A stretch of 64,000 bases of DNA from Streptomyces ficellus. Its GTDB lineage: Bacteria; Actinomycetota; Actinomycetes; Streptomycetales; Streptomycetaceae. The DNA is taken from positions 248,001 to 312,000 of the forward strand of contig NZ_CP034279.1 of assembly GCF_009739905.1 (NCBI RefSeq), written 5' to 3'. The position numbers and the translations under genes are program-made. Below the pieces are notes generated by a model, which searched no databases, was not told the origin of the DNA, and worked only from the letters and a program-made list of their open reading frames with translations. Positions 25,426 through 33,463 of this stretch are shown in pieces. Position 1 is the first letter of the stretch; the number at the start of each line of letters is the position of its first letter.

Positions 25426-26787
25426 TCAGTAGCTTTCGCCCTTGCTGATGGTCAGCCCCGCGGGCAGGGGCGGGAGCAGGCGTTGCTGGGTGGTGACCTG
25501 GCGGATCGTGTGCGGATCGCTGTAGGTCTGGGGCGTGGTCGGGGCGAAGGTGAGTCGGGGGCCGTTGGTGTTGAGGTTGCGGCCGGTGGGGGCGGGGCCC
25601 TTGAGGGCGGGGAGCCGGTAGGCGGTGGACTTGAGCAGTGCCTGTTGCATGAAGTCGGCGGTCAGCTGCGCGACCTGGTCGCGTGCCACGTCGGGCCGGG
25701 TGACCTGGGAGGCGCGGCAGGTACCCACGCTGCCGTCGCTCTTGGTCGGGGCGAGGTTGGTGTTGAGCATGGCGTGGCCGGTGCCGGCGAGCACGATGTC
25801 GGCGGCCGTGGGGGTGGTACGGGATGCGGCCAGGGCTTTCGTCTCCTCCAACCCGGCGTCGGGGCCGGCGTCCTCGTCACAAGCGCCGCGTATGTTGAGC
25901 ACCGGGACCTTGTGTGGGGAACCGTCGCCGTTGGTGGCTGGCTGGATCGCGACGGCGGCGAAGAGACCGGAGCGCTGCGCGGTGTGTTCCAGAACGTAGC
26001 CGCCACCGCGGCTGTGGCCCACCACGCCGATGCGGGAGGTGTCGATCCGGCCCTTGGCGCCGCTGATGGCCAGGCCGCGGTTCCGGCCCTTGTCGAGGTC
26101 GGAGAGCAGCTTCAGGTGGGCGTCGAACAGGTCGTTGTATCCCTTTACGGGATTGGCTTCACCGGCCCACCACGCCTCAGCGCCCTTCACGTCCATGGCG
26201 ACGGCGACGAAGCCCTTCCGGGCGAGGGCCTGTACGAGGTAGGACACGCCCGCGTCGTGGCGCAGGTAGTCCGGGCCGACGCCGGGCTCCTTCGGCTTCC
26301 CGGGTTCCGCGCAGACCAGCGGCCAGGTCGTTTTCACCGGCCGGGCCCCCACACCGTCATTCTTCGCCCCCGGCCCCATACAGGTGTGGTGACTGCCGTG
26401 GACGACGACCACGACCGGGCGGGGGCCCGTGCCGGCCGGTATGCCCAGGACACCGTGCGCCTGGGACGGCCCCACCCCTGCGGCATCGTACTTGTTGTGG
26501 ATGACGCCGGGCGGAAGTTGATACCGGACGAGCTGCGGCTGGGCCGCCGTCGGCTTCGGCGGAACAGGCTGCGTGGCCTTCGGCGCGGCCGCCTTCGGTC
26601 TTGGCGATGTCGCCGGCTGAGCCTTCGGCGCATCGGCCGCCGCGGAGGACGTACGAGATGTGGGGGCAGCGGCAGGAGCGCTTCCCGCGGGCTGACCCAC
26701 ACAACCCGCGGTACATGTCAGAGCCAGGGGCACTGCGATGGCCGCGATGCCTGCAGAAAGGGTCCTTCTGTTTGTCATGCCTAGCAT
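25426..26787 (-). CDS. Alpha/beta-hydrolase lipoprotein
   Basis: 453 residues. A short basic start and hydrophobic segment end in the lipobox LTCTAGC, so the protein should be lipid-anchored outside the cell. An Ala/Pro/Lys-rich spacer precedes an alpha/beta-hydrolase domain with PVVVVVHGSHHTCMG (oxyanion region), the nucleophile elbow VVGHSRGGGYV, and a late GTGHAML with the likely catalytic His. Conserved Cys residues near the active site suggest disulfides. ATG 26787 has AGG about eight bases upstream; TTG 26796 and ATG 26778 are alternatives. Substrate is unknown; members include esterases and poly(ester) hydrolases. Confidence 0.8.
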   Translation of the reverse strand: MLGMTNRRTLSAGIAAIAVPLALTCTAGCVGQPAGSAPAAAPTSRTSSAAADAPKAQPATSPRPKAAAPKATQPVPPKPTAAQPQLVRYQLPPGVIHNKYDAAGVGPSQAHGVLGIPAGTGPRPVVVVVHGSHHTCMGPGAKNDGVGARPVKTTWPLVCAEPGKPKEPGVGPDYLRHDAGVSYLVQALARKGFVAVAMDVKGAEAWWAGEANPVKGYNDLFDAHLKLLSDLDKGRNRGLAISGAKGRIDTSRIGVVGHSRGGGYVLEHTAQRSGLFAAVAIQPATNGDGSPHKVPVLNIRGACDEDAGPDAGLEETKALAASRTTPTAADIVLAGTGHAMLNTNLAPTKSDGSVGTCRASQVTRPDVARDQVAQLTADFMQQALLKSTAYRLPALKGPAPTGRNLNTNGPRLTFAPTTPQTYSDPHTIRQVTTQQRLLPPLPAGLTISKGESY

Positions 26788-27338
26788 GATGAGCAACCTG
26801 ACTTAAAAGTTCCCGTTCTTGGCGGGAATTGCTCAGTGGGCCACGGTACGAGGGCTCGACACCCTCGCGTGCGATGCCGCGCTCGGCATCGAAAATCTGG
26901 ATCAACGGGTGGTTCTGGACCGGGTGCTGAACCGTCAAGCAAGCGTCACCGGCCGGCCATGGCATCCGCCCGGCAACCGATGTCACGAAGAGCGGGCCGC
27001 TGTCCGGTACGGGGTTGTGTACCGGACAGTGAGCGCTTGCACGGTAGAGCGAAGCGAGGGGTGGTTTGCGTCCGTCAACTGCAGCGACAACCGTCCAGGT
27101 CCGACGAGAACGGGCCTCGGCGGCCGGAGCCCACGAAGTCTCGTGCGGGCAGCCCTCACAATGTGTAGTTGAGCCACAGCTCAGGCCCCTCCGGGCGCGG
27201 AGTTCGGCATACCGTCCGAGTCCCGCCCGGCGCCGCGCCTCCTGTCTCGCCACCATCGAGTGCCGGCGTTCGCTTCACAGTGCACCGGGTGGTGCACGCG
27301 AACGCGCACCACCCGCTGCGGCCGCCCTGGCGGGAGTG
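26788..27338. other. Gene-free stretch with one hairpin
   Basis: 551 bases between two minus-strand hydrolases. The only clear structure is a 10-bp perfect inverted repeat, tgtccggtac (27001-27010) and gtaccggaca (27019-27028). It could be a late terminator for the downstream hydrolase or a regulator site for the lipoprotein gene. Confidence 0.5.
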
Positions 27339-28403
27339 TCATGGAGCGGCGTTGCCGCCCCGGCCGGCATTCGTGAGGAACTGTCGTTGGCCGTCCAGGA
27401 ATCCGTCCGCGAAGAGCGAGCGCGGGGCGAAGACGGCGGTGAGCGTGGTCTTGAGGTCCGACTGCTCTATGGACCGCTTGAGCAGTGAATGGGTCGCGTC
27501 CGGGTAGTGCCTGACCGTCAGCGCACCGCCTGCGTCCAGCACGGTGCGGTAGGTGCGCTCCGTGTCGGCTGTGTCCACGTTGACGTCATGGCCTGCGAGT
27601 GTCAGCAGCACCGGTACGCCACGCAGGGCGCGTAGGTCTTGCCTGGCGTCCGCGGTGTAGTTCTTGGAGACGAAGCTCCAGCGGTCGGCGGTCATGCCGT
27701 CCGCGTCGCCGCCCATCGCCCTGACGTACTCCTCGAAGGTCGCGTGGCGTTCCAGCAGCCGGCGCGTGGTGTCGCTCTTGGCGATCGCGGCCGTGGTACG
27801 GGCTGCCGATGCGCCGTCGGCACGCAACTCGGCGAGAAGGTTGTAGCGGCCCTGCTGGAGCCAGTTGATCGCGGGCGAGACGGCGATGACGAAGTTCACG
27901 GGCGTCTTGGCGGCGACCTTCGGCAGGACCCAGCCCGCCTGGCTGGCGCCCCAGAGACCGATCCGGTCGCCATCGATGTCGGGGCGGGCGCGCGCCCAGG
28001 CGACGGCGGCGGCTGCCTCGTTGGCCCGGTCGTCCATGGACTGGTCGAGCCAGTTGCCGGATGCGCCCGCGACGCCGGGCTTGTCCCAGGACAGGGAGGC
28101 GTACCCGGCCTTGGCGTTCGCTTCCCACATGGGCTGGTAACCGTCGTCGTGGGTGGCGTTGATGGCGCCGTCACCGTGGATGTACACGACCAGGCCGTGA
28201 CGTTTGCGGCCGTCCTTGGGGGTGGCCAGTACACCGTTGAGGGTGTGGCCGCCGTGGCGGATCGAGACCCGCTGCTCGTCCATGTCGTAGGAGTTCTGCC
28301 ACAGCGCCGCGCCGACGAGACCGGCGGCCACGACGAGGACCGTGACGAGTGACCACACGGCGATGCGGAGCCCGCGCCGTCGGGGCTGGATCTTTGGACA
28401 CAT
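27339..28403 (-). CDS. Membrane-anchored alpha/beta hydrolase
   Basis: 354 residues from ATG 28403 (CPKIQPRRRGLRI). An N-terminal transmembrane segment (WSLVTVLVVAAGLVGAALW) is followed by an extracellular hydrolase domain: VVYIHGDGAINATHDDGYQP, the nucleophile elbow LWGASQAGWVLP, LLTLAGHDVNVD and the catalytic-His region YPDATHSLLKR. The fold resembles prolyl-oligopeptidase-like or dienelactone-hydrolase-like serine hydrolases. It is divergent from the GNAT-PaaX pair, with a 12-bp-arm palindrome between them. The in-frame extension upstream of 28403 would cross that palindrome and is rejected. Confidence 0.8.
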   Translation of the reverse strand: MCPKIQPRRRGLRIAVWSLVTVLVVAAGLVGAALWQNSYDMDEQRVSIRHGGHTLNGVLATPKDGRKRHGLVVYIHGDGAINATHDDGYQPMWEANAKAGYASLSWDKPGVAGASGNWLDQSMDDRANEAAAAVAWARARPDIDGDRIGLWGASQAGWVLPKVAAKTPVNFVIAVSPAINWLQQGRYNLLAELRADGASAARTTAAIAKSDTTRRLLERHATFEEYVRAMGGDADGMTADRWSFVSKNYTADARQDLRALRGVPVLLTLAGHDVNVDTADTERTYRTVLDAGGALTVRHYPDATHSLLKRSIEQSDLKTTLTAVFAPRSLFADGFLDGQRQFLTNAGRGGNAAP

Positions 28404-28441
28404 GAGATCTGACCGCCTCTGTTCGGGTGTACGCACCACTG

Positions 28442-28483
28442 AAACTATCACTCCCCCCACGATCGTCACGCGAGTGATAGTTT
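28442..28483. promoter_or_regulatory. Palindromic operator between hydrolase and GNAT-PaaX genes
   Basis: AAACTATCACTC and GAGTGATAGTTT are perfect 12-base arms separated by 18 bases. It is centred between divergent starts (28403 and 28519). The adjacent PaaX-family gene is the most likely source of the binding protein. Confidence 0.65.
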
Positions 28484-28518
28484 TGGGGGGAAGGTTGCCG
28501 AGGAGATGGGGGCACGGC

Positions 28519-29163
28519 ATGGGACTGGACGCGACGGGCACCGGCAGTGGACCGGTGACAGTCCAACGGGGCGTACCGGCGGGAGCCGAGTGGCGGGCGG
28601 CCGAGCTGTACTGGGACGCTTTCGGCCGCAAACTCGGCCCCGCCCTGAACCCGCCGGACAAGGCGGTGTCCTTCCTCGCCACCCATCTGAACGCCGATCG
28701 CGCGGTCTGCGCGCTCCTCGACGGGCAGCTCGTCGGCCTCGCCGGCTACCAGCTCGGCGGCCGGGCCCTCACCGGAGGATCGGCCTCCGACGTGCTGCGT
28801 GCGTACGGACGTGTGCGGGGGCTGCACAGGCTCCTGCTCCTCACTCTGTTCGAACGCCACCCGGCACCCGGGCAGCTCGTCATGGACGGCATAGCCGTGG
28901 ACCCGGGCATACGAGGCCGCGGCGTGGGGAGCCTGCTCATCGAGGAAGTGGCCGCCGTCGCGGCGGAGCACGACTGCCGGGAGATCAGACTCGACGTGAT
29001 CGACGTCAACCCGCGCGCCCGGGCCCTGTACGAGCGGCGCGACTTCACGGCCGTACGGACCGAGCACACGCCCTACCTGCGCGGGCTGCTGGGGTTCGGC
29101 GCGGTGACCACCATGCGCCGCCCCGTCGAGGCGAGGGGGCCGAGAGGACTGTGCACACCATGA
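28519..29163 (+). CDS. GNAT-family N-acetyltransferase
   Basis: 214 residues. The GNAT core reads LVMDGIAVDPGIRGRGVGSLLIEEV (acetyl-CoA pyrophosphate loop RGRGVG), then IRLDVIDVNPRARALYERRDF, the usual beta5-alpha4 end. The N-terminal half (AELYWDAFGRKLGPAL) fits streptomycete GNAT proteins found beside transcription regulators. The substrate is unknown. The start at 28519 follows a G-rich site. Its stop overlaps the PaaX start as ATGA, so both are coupled. Confidence 0.85.
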   Translation: MGLDATGTGSGPVTVQRGVPAGAEWRAAELYWDAFGRKLGPALNPPDKAVSFLATHLNADRAVCALLDGQLVGLAGYQLGGRALTGGSASDVLRAYGRVRGLHRLLLLTLFERHPAPGQLVMDGIAVDPGIRGRGVGSLLIEEVAAVAAEHDCREIRLDVIDVNPRARALYERRDFTAVRTEHTPYLRGLLGFGAVTTMRRPVEARGPRGLCTP

Positions 29164-30011
29164 CCGACCACATCGAGATCCCCACCCGTATGCTCGTCCA
29201 CGCGCTGATCCGCGAAGACGGCACCGTCGACGCGGACGAGCTGTACACCGTCGCCAACACCCTGGGCATGAGCGACCAGCAGGTGCGACTGTGCGTCAAA
29301 CGCCTCGTGTCCGAAGGCCGGTTCACCCACGAGGGCCGAGGCCGCAAGGCGGAGCTGCGCGCGACCGAGGACACGACGCGCGCCCTCGCCCCCAACGCGG
29401 ACTTCCTCCGGCACGCCGCCCAGCAGGATGCCGGGCTCGCGCCCTGGGACGGTGTCTGGCACCTGGCCGCCTTCGCGGTGCCCGAATCCGCGCGCGCGGC
29501 CCGGGACTCCCTGCGCGCGACGCTCGTCCACCTCGGCGGCGCCCCGCTACAGGGCGGACTGTACGTCTGCGCCAACCCTTGGGAACCGTACGTCGAACAA
29601 GCGGCCCACCGCCTCGACGCTCATGACACGCTCACGCTCCTCACCACGAGGGACCTGCGCAAGGGCGACACCCAAGAGCCTGCCGAACTCGCCCGCCTCC
29701 TGTGGCCCTTGCAGGAGATCGCCGACCGGTACCACCGCCTCAGCCGCCTCGCCCGGCCTCGCCTCGCCCGGCTCACCGGCCCTGACGGGCTCGCCCCGTC
29801 CGCACTCCTCACCATCGCGGTGGAGCTGGCCGCCGAACTCACCCGCGCCATGGAGCCCGACCCGCTGCTGCCGCCTCAGCTCTTGCCCCAGCCCTGGCCC
29901 GGCACTCAGGCCCGGGACCTCGTCGCCCGGTGCTGGGTGGCCCTGCACGAACGAGAACACGACGAACCCCTCCCGGCCCTCTTCCGCCTCTACGCCGACA
30001 TCACCCGGTGA
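29160..30011 (+). CDS. PaaX-family transcriptional regulator
   Basis: 283 residues. The N-terminal winged helix (TRMLVHALIREDGTVDADELYTVANTLGMSDQQVRLCVKRLVSEGRF) and the central PaaX-type domain (WDGVWHLAAFAVPES, LRATLVHLGGAPLQGGLYVCANPWEPYV) identify the family, whose founder represses phenylacetate genes in response to phenylacetyl-CoA. No phenylacetate genes are nearby. I infer local control of the divergent hydrolase and its own operon through the palindrome at 28442-28483. Confidence 0.85.
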   Translation: MTDHIEIPTRMLVHALIREDGTVDADELYTVANTLGMSDQQVRLCVKRLVSEGRFTHEGRGRKAELRATEDTTRALAPNADFLRHAAQQDAGLAPWDGVWHLAAFAVPESARAARDSLRATLVHLGGAPLQGGLYVCANPWEPYVEQAAHRLDAHDTLTLLTTRDLRKGDTQEPAELARLLWPLQEIADRYHRLSRLARPRLARLTGPDGLAPSALLTIAVELAAELTRAMEPDPLLPPQLLPQPWPGTQARDLVARCWVALHEREHDEPLPALFRLYADITR

Positions 30012-30203
30012 GCAGCAGATCGGGCCCGCGCATCGCAGAGGGTTTGCACGATCATCGCCTGGGGGCTGTCGACTGCTGCGGAGGGGACTCCTGCGCCGGG
30101 TCGTGTCCGTGATGTCCCGCCTGGCCCCTGACGCCCGCACGCACTGTCGCCGCGTTGTCGTCGGCCGCCCCGCACGACCGGCCCATGACTCAGCCGCTCG
30201 CAC

Positions 30204-31103
30204 TCAGGTGGCGTCACGGTGGGCGTGTACGCCCAGGACGTCGAGCATGGCGCGGGTGGCGGGGGTGGGGTTGAAACGGCTCCAGGCCAGGTACTCGACG
30301 CGCCGGGGGCCGTCGGTCACGGGGACGAGCACGAGAGCGGGGTCGTCGGCGGCGAGGGGGCGGATGAACGCGGACGGCAGAAGCGCGACACCCAGGTCGC
30401 GCGCTATCAGACGGGTGATCAGTTCGGCCACGCCCGCCTCGTAGGCGACGTCCCGCACCAGGCCGGCGGCGGCGAACGCTTTGTCGGACTGTGCGCGGGC
30501 CGGGCTTCCCCGGGTGAAGTCGACGAACGTCTCACTTGCGATGTCCTGGAGCGCGACGCGCCGCCTGCCCGCCAGGCGGTGGCCGGCCGGCACGACCAGG
30601 ACGTGGTGATCGCGGTCCAGGACGACGGTCTCCACGCCGGAGGGCCGCTCGTCGTCGGGCAGGCCGAGGAAGGCGATGTCCAGCTCGCCGCCGCGAATCG
30701 CCGCGGCCAGCTCGTCGCTGCCGCCCGCCCGCAGCAGGACGCGGACATCCGGGTGCTGGGCACGGTAGCGCTGGAGCAGTTCGGGTACGTCCACGGCCGC
30801 CGTCGTGACGATGACTCCCACAGCGAGCCGACCGCGTACCACCCCGGCCGCCGAGGCGGCGTCGGCGGCGGCACGCTCCGCGGCGGCGAGGCACTCGCGT
30901 GCGCCGACCAGGAACGCCGTTCCCGCGCTGGTCAGTTCCACGCGTCGACTGGAGCGGGCGAACAGCCGGACACCGAGTTCCCGTTCCAGACCGGCGATCC
31001 GGTGACTGAGGGCCGACTGTCCCACGGAGCAACGCTCCGCCGCCCGCGTGAAGTTCCGGGTCTCGGCGACGGCGACGACGTAACGCATCTGCTGAAGATC
31101 CAC
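30204..31103 (-). CDS. LysR-family regulator divergent from the EamA-SDR gene
   Basis: 299 residues from GTG 31103 (DLQQMRYVVAVAETRNFTRAAERCSVGQSALSHRI). The winged helix is followed by a typical inducer domain. In-frame ATGs at 31124 and 31133 both fall within the dyad TCATG-N5-CATGA (31121-31135), a likely regulator site, so the downstream GTG is preferred. The family start DLQQ(M/L)RYV also fits. It probably controls the divergent transporter-oxidoreductase gene, 78 bases away. Confidence 0.86.
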   Translation of the reverse strand: MDLQQMRYVVAVAETRNFTRAAERCSVGQSALSHRIAGLERELGVRLFARSSRRVELTSAGTAFLVGARECLAAAERAAADAASAAGVVRGRLAVGVIVTTAAVDVPELLQRYRAQHPDVRVLLRAGGSDELAAAIRGGELDIAFLGLPDDERPSGVETVVLDRDHHVLVVPAGHRLAGRRRVALQDIASETFVDFTRGSPARAQSDKAFAAAGLVRDVAYEAGVAELITRLIARDLGVALLPSAFIRPLAADDPALVLVPVTDGPRRVEYLAWSRFNPTPATRAMLDVLGVHAHRDAT

Positions 31104-31120
31104 ACATCCATCGTTCCCGT

Positions 31121-31135
31121 TCATGGGTGGCATGA
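31121..31135. promoter_or_regulatory. Dyad between LysR and EamA-SDR genes
   Basis: TCATGGGTGGCATGA has five-base arms around GGTGG. A further TTCATGA lies at 31151-31157. Candidate LysR binding site controlling both directions. Confidence 0.4.
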
Positions 31136-31181
31136 CAAGAATGCGTTGGATTCATGAGCGGCGGAAGGAAGACTGCCGCGC

Positions 31182-32783
31182 ATGCCTCCCCTCTCCACAG
31201 TCGTCGTCACCGCGCTCGCTCCCGCAGCGTGGGGAACCACGTACGCCGTCACCACCGAACTGCTGCCGGCCGGCCACCCGTTGTCCGCCGCGCTGCTGCG
31301 CGCCCTGCCCGCCGGGCTGGTCGCGCTGGCGATCACCCGGACGCTGCCGAGTGGGGTGTGGTGGTGGCGGGCCACCGTACTCGGCATCCTCAACATCGGC
31401 GCGCTGTTCCCCCTGCTGTTCCTCGCCGCCGAGCGGCTGCCCGGCGGGGTCGCCGCCACGCTGAGCGCCGCCCAGCCGCTGATGGTCGCGGGCCTGGCCG
31501 CCGCGGTGGTACGTGAACGCCCCACCGTCTGGCGGCTGGCCTGGGCTGTGGCCGGTGTGGCGGGCGTCGGGCTCGTGGTGCTCGGCCCCGGAGCGCGGTT
31601 CGACCTCGTGGGAGTGCTCGCGGGGCTCGGCGGCACGGCCGGCATGGCCGCCGGGATCGTCCTCACCAAGCGCTGGGGCCGGCCCGAGGGCGTCGGGCCC
31701 ATGAGCCTGGCCGGGTGGCAGCTGACCGCAGGAGGGCTGTTCCTGCTGCCGCTCACACTCGCGGCGGAAGGACTCCCGGAGCGGATCGACGCCGGCGCCA
31801 CCGCCGGATACCTGTGGCTCGGCAGCGTGGGCGGCCTCATCGCGTACACCCTGTGGTTCCGGGGCATCGAGCGGCTCCCGGTCGGTGCCCTGGCGCCGCT
31901 GGTCCTGCTGTCCCCGCTGGTCGCCACCGCCACCGGCATCGCGCTGGGCGAGTCACTCGGCCCCGTCGGGGCCTTCGGAAGCCTGCTCGCCCTCACCGCC
32001 CTGCTCGCCGCACAGTTCCCCTCGCCCGTACAACGCAGAGCCTTCAGGAAGAGGAAGAAGATGTCGTACCAAGCGTCCGTCAAGAAGATCGCCGTGCTCG
32101 GCGCCACCGGCATGGTCGGCCGCCGGGTGGTCACAGAGGCCCGGGCACGAGGGCACCAGGTCCTCGCCCTGTCCCGCACCCCGCAGGACGGTGAACCAGG
32201 CATCACCCCCATAGCGGTCGACGCCGCCGACGAACAGGCGGTGCGCGAGGCGCTCACCACCCATGCTCCTGAACACGTCGTCGTCGCGCTGCGCACCGAG
32301 CCGGTCGACGAGGACTTCCTCGTCGACGCCACCCGCACGGTGCTGCGGATCGCCGGAGAGCTGGGCATGCACGTCCTGGTCGTCGGCGGCGCCGGAGTGC
32401 TGCGCAGTCCCGGGCGACCCGGGCTGCTCGTGGCCGACAACCCGGCCTACGTACCGGACCACGTACGGCCCGTCGCCGCCGCCGGGGTGGCGCAGTGGCA
32501 GGCGTGCCAGAACCAGGGCGGCGACAGGTGGGTATATCTGAGCCCGCCGGCCCTGCTGGAGCCGGGAGAACGCACGGGGCGCTACCGGCGGGGCACCGAC
32601 ACCCTGCTCACCGATGACGAGGGACGCTCTCGCATCAGCGTGGAGGACCTCGCCGTCGCAGTGATCGACGAACTACAGACCCCATGCGCCGACCGGCTCG
32701 TCACCGTGGCCGCCGACGAGAAGGGCGACTCGAGGTCCGTGGCTGCCGTGGTTCCAGCCACAACGGGACAGAGCGCCGGCTAG
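31182..32783 (+). CDS. Fusion of EamA (DMT) transporter and NAD(P)-binding SDR-like protein
   Basis: 533 residues. Residues 1-290 form a ten-helix EamA exporter (AWGTTYAVTTELLPAGHPL, GLIAYTLWFRGIERLPVGA). Residues 294-533 form an atypical SDR of the NAD(P)H-binding type (KKIAVLGATGMVGRRVVTEARARGHQVLALSRTP). The join at 32045-32061 has no stop, yet it contains GGAAGAGGAAGAAG directly before an in-frame ATG at 32061, a perfect start for a free SDR. So the DNA encodes a fusion and could also yield the SDR alone. Each half has normal family length. A LysR regulator is divergent. A metabolite exporter paired with a reductase that modifies or senses its cargo is a reasonable guess. Confidence 0.85.
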   Translation: MPPLSTVVVTALAPAAWGTTYAVTTELLPAGHPLSAALLRALPAGLVALAITRTLPSGVWWWRATVLGILNIGALFPLLFLAAERLPGGVAATLSAAQPLMVAGLAAAVVRERPTVWRLAWAVAGVAGVGLVVLGPGARFDLVGVLAGLGGTAGMAAGIVLTKRWGRPEGVGPMSLAGWQLTAGGLFLLPLTLAAEGLPERIDAGATAGYLWLGSVGGLIAYTLWFRGIERLPVGALAPLVLLSPLVATATGIALGESLGPVGAFGSLLALTALLAAQFPSPVQRRAFRKRKKMSYQASVKKIAVLGATGMVGRRVVTEARARGHQVLALSRTPQDGEPGITPIAVDAADEQAVREALTTHAPEHVVVALRTEPVDEDFLVDATRTVLRIAGELGMHVLVVGGAGVLRSPGRPGLLVADNPAYVPDHVRPVAAAGVAQWQACQNQGGDRWVYLSPPALLEPGERTGRYRRGTDTLLTDDEGRSRISVEDLAVAVIDELQTPCADRLVTVAADEKGDSRSVAAVVPATTGQSAG

Positions 32784-32976
32784 CGCTTGTCCCCCAACGC
32801 TCCGCACCCTGCCGTGACGTGGCCAGGAGCCCGGTAGCCCTGTCCGCTGGTCCGGATGTACGGCTGACTCCTGGTCGCGGAAGCTGGCCTCAGGTGCGGT
32901 CTGGCCGCCGCCCAGCTGGTCCAGGTTCGGCCTCTCCTGGGACTGTGCCGGAGTTGCCGGGCCGCCGGGCTGCGGG

Positions 32977-33369
32977 TCAGCGCACGGCGGCTGCCGAGGT
33001 GGCCGGCGGGACCGGGGTGTCGTGCAGTCCCAGGCGCAGGTGCTCGACGTGGTAGAGGGCTTGGTCGAGGAGCTCGGCGACGTGGTCGTCGTAGAGCGAG
33101 TAGACGATGGAGCGGCCGTGTCGTTCGCCGGTGACCAGGCCGAGGTTGCGCAGGAGGCGGAGCTGGTGCGAGCAGGCCGAGGCTTCCATGCCGACGGCTT
33201 CGGCGAGCTCTCCGACCGCACAGGGGCCCTCCTGCAGGCGGGCCAGGATGTAGAGCCGGGAGGGTGTGGCGAGGGCCTGGAGGGTGGCGGCGACATCGGC
33301 GGTGCCGACCGCGTCGAGGCGCTCGCGGGTGCTGGCAGTGGTGCCGGTGGTGTCGCGTCCGTGGCCCAT
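32977..33369 (-). CDS. nmtR: ArsR/SmtB regulator of the NmtR (nickel/cobalt) type
   Basis: 130 residues. It begins MGHG, the amino-terminal metal-binding start of mycobacterial NmtR, then LQALATPSRLYILARLQEGP, the helix-turn-helix ACSHQLRLLRNLGLV, GRSIVYSLYDDHVAELLDQALYHVEHLRLGLHD with the alpha-5 Asp/His ligands. NmtR senses Ni(II)/Co(II) and represses a P1B-4 exporter, which is exactly the divergent neighbour. Two Cys in the HTH region are extra. There is no ribosome site before ATG 33369, but TACGAT lies six bases upstream on the minus strand, which suggests a leaderless mRNA. Confidence 0.85.
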   Translation of the reverse strand: MGHGRDTTGTTASTRERLDAVGTADVAATLQALATPSRLYILARLQEGPCAVGELAEAVGMEASACSHQLRLLRNLGLVTGERHGRSIVYSLYDDHVAELLDQALYHVEHLRLGLHDTPVPPATSAAAVR

Positions 33370-33387
33370 GCTCCCATCGTATCAACG

Positions 33388-33411
33388 ACACCTGAAGAGC
33401 TGTTCAGATGT
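33388..33411. promoter_or_regulatory. ArsR-type operator between nmtR and the metal ATPase
   Basis: A 24-bp dyad: ACA, one base, CTGAA, six bases, TTCAG, one base, TGT. It lies 19 bases before the regulator and 53 before the ATPase, so one bound dimer could silence both. Confidence 0.7.
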
Positions 33412-33463
33412 TCCTGTACGGTGGAGGTGTCGCCCTGTCCGGCCCGTGAAGGGTTGCTTCGTC

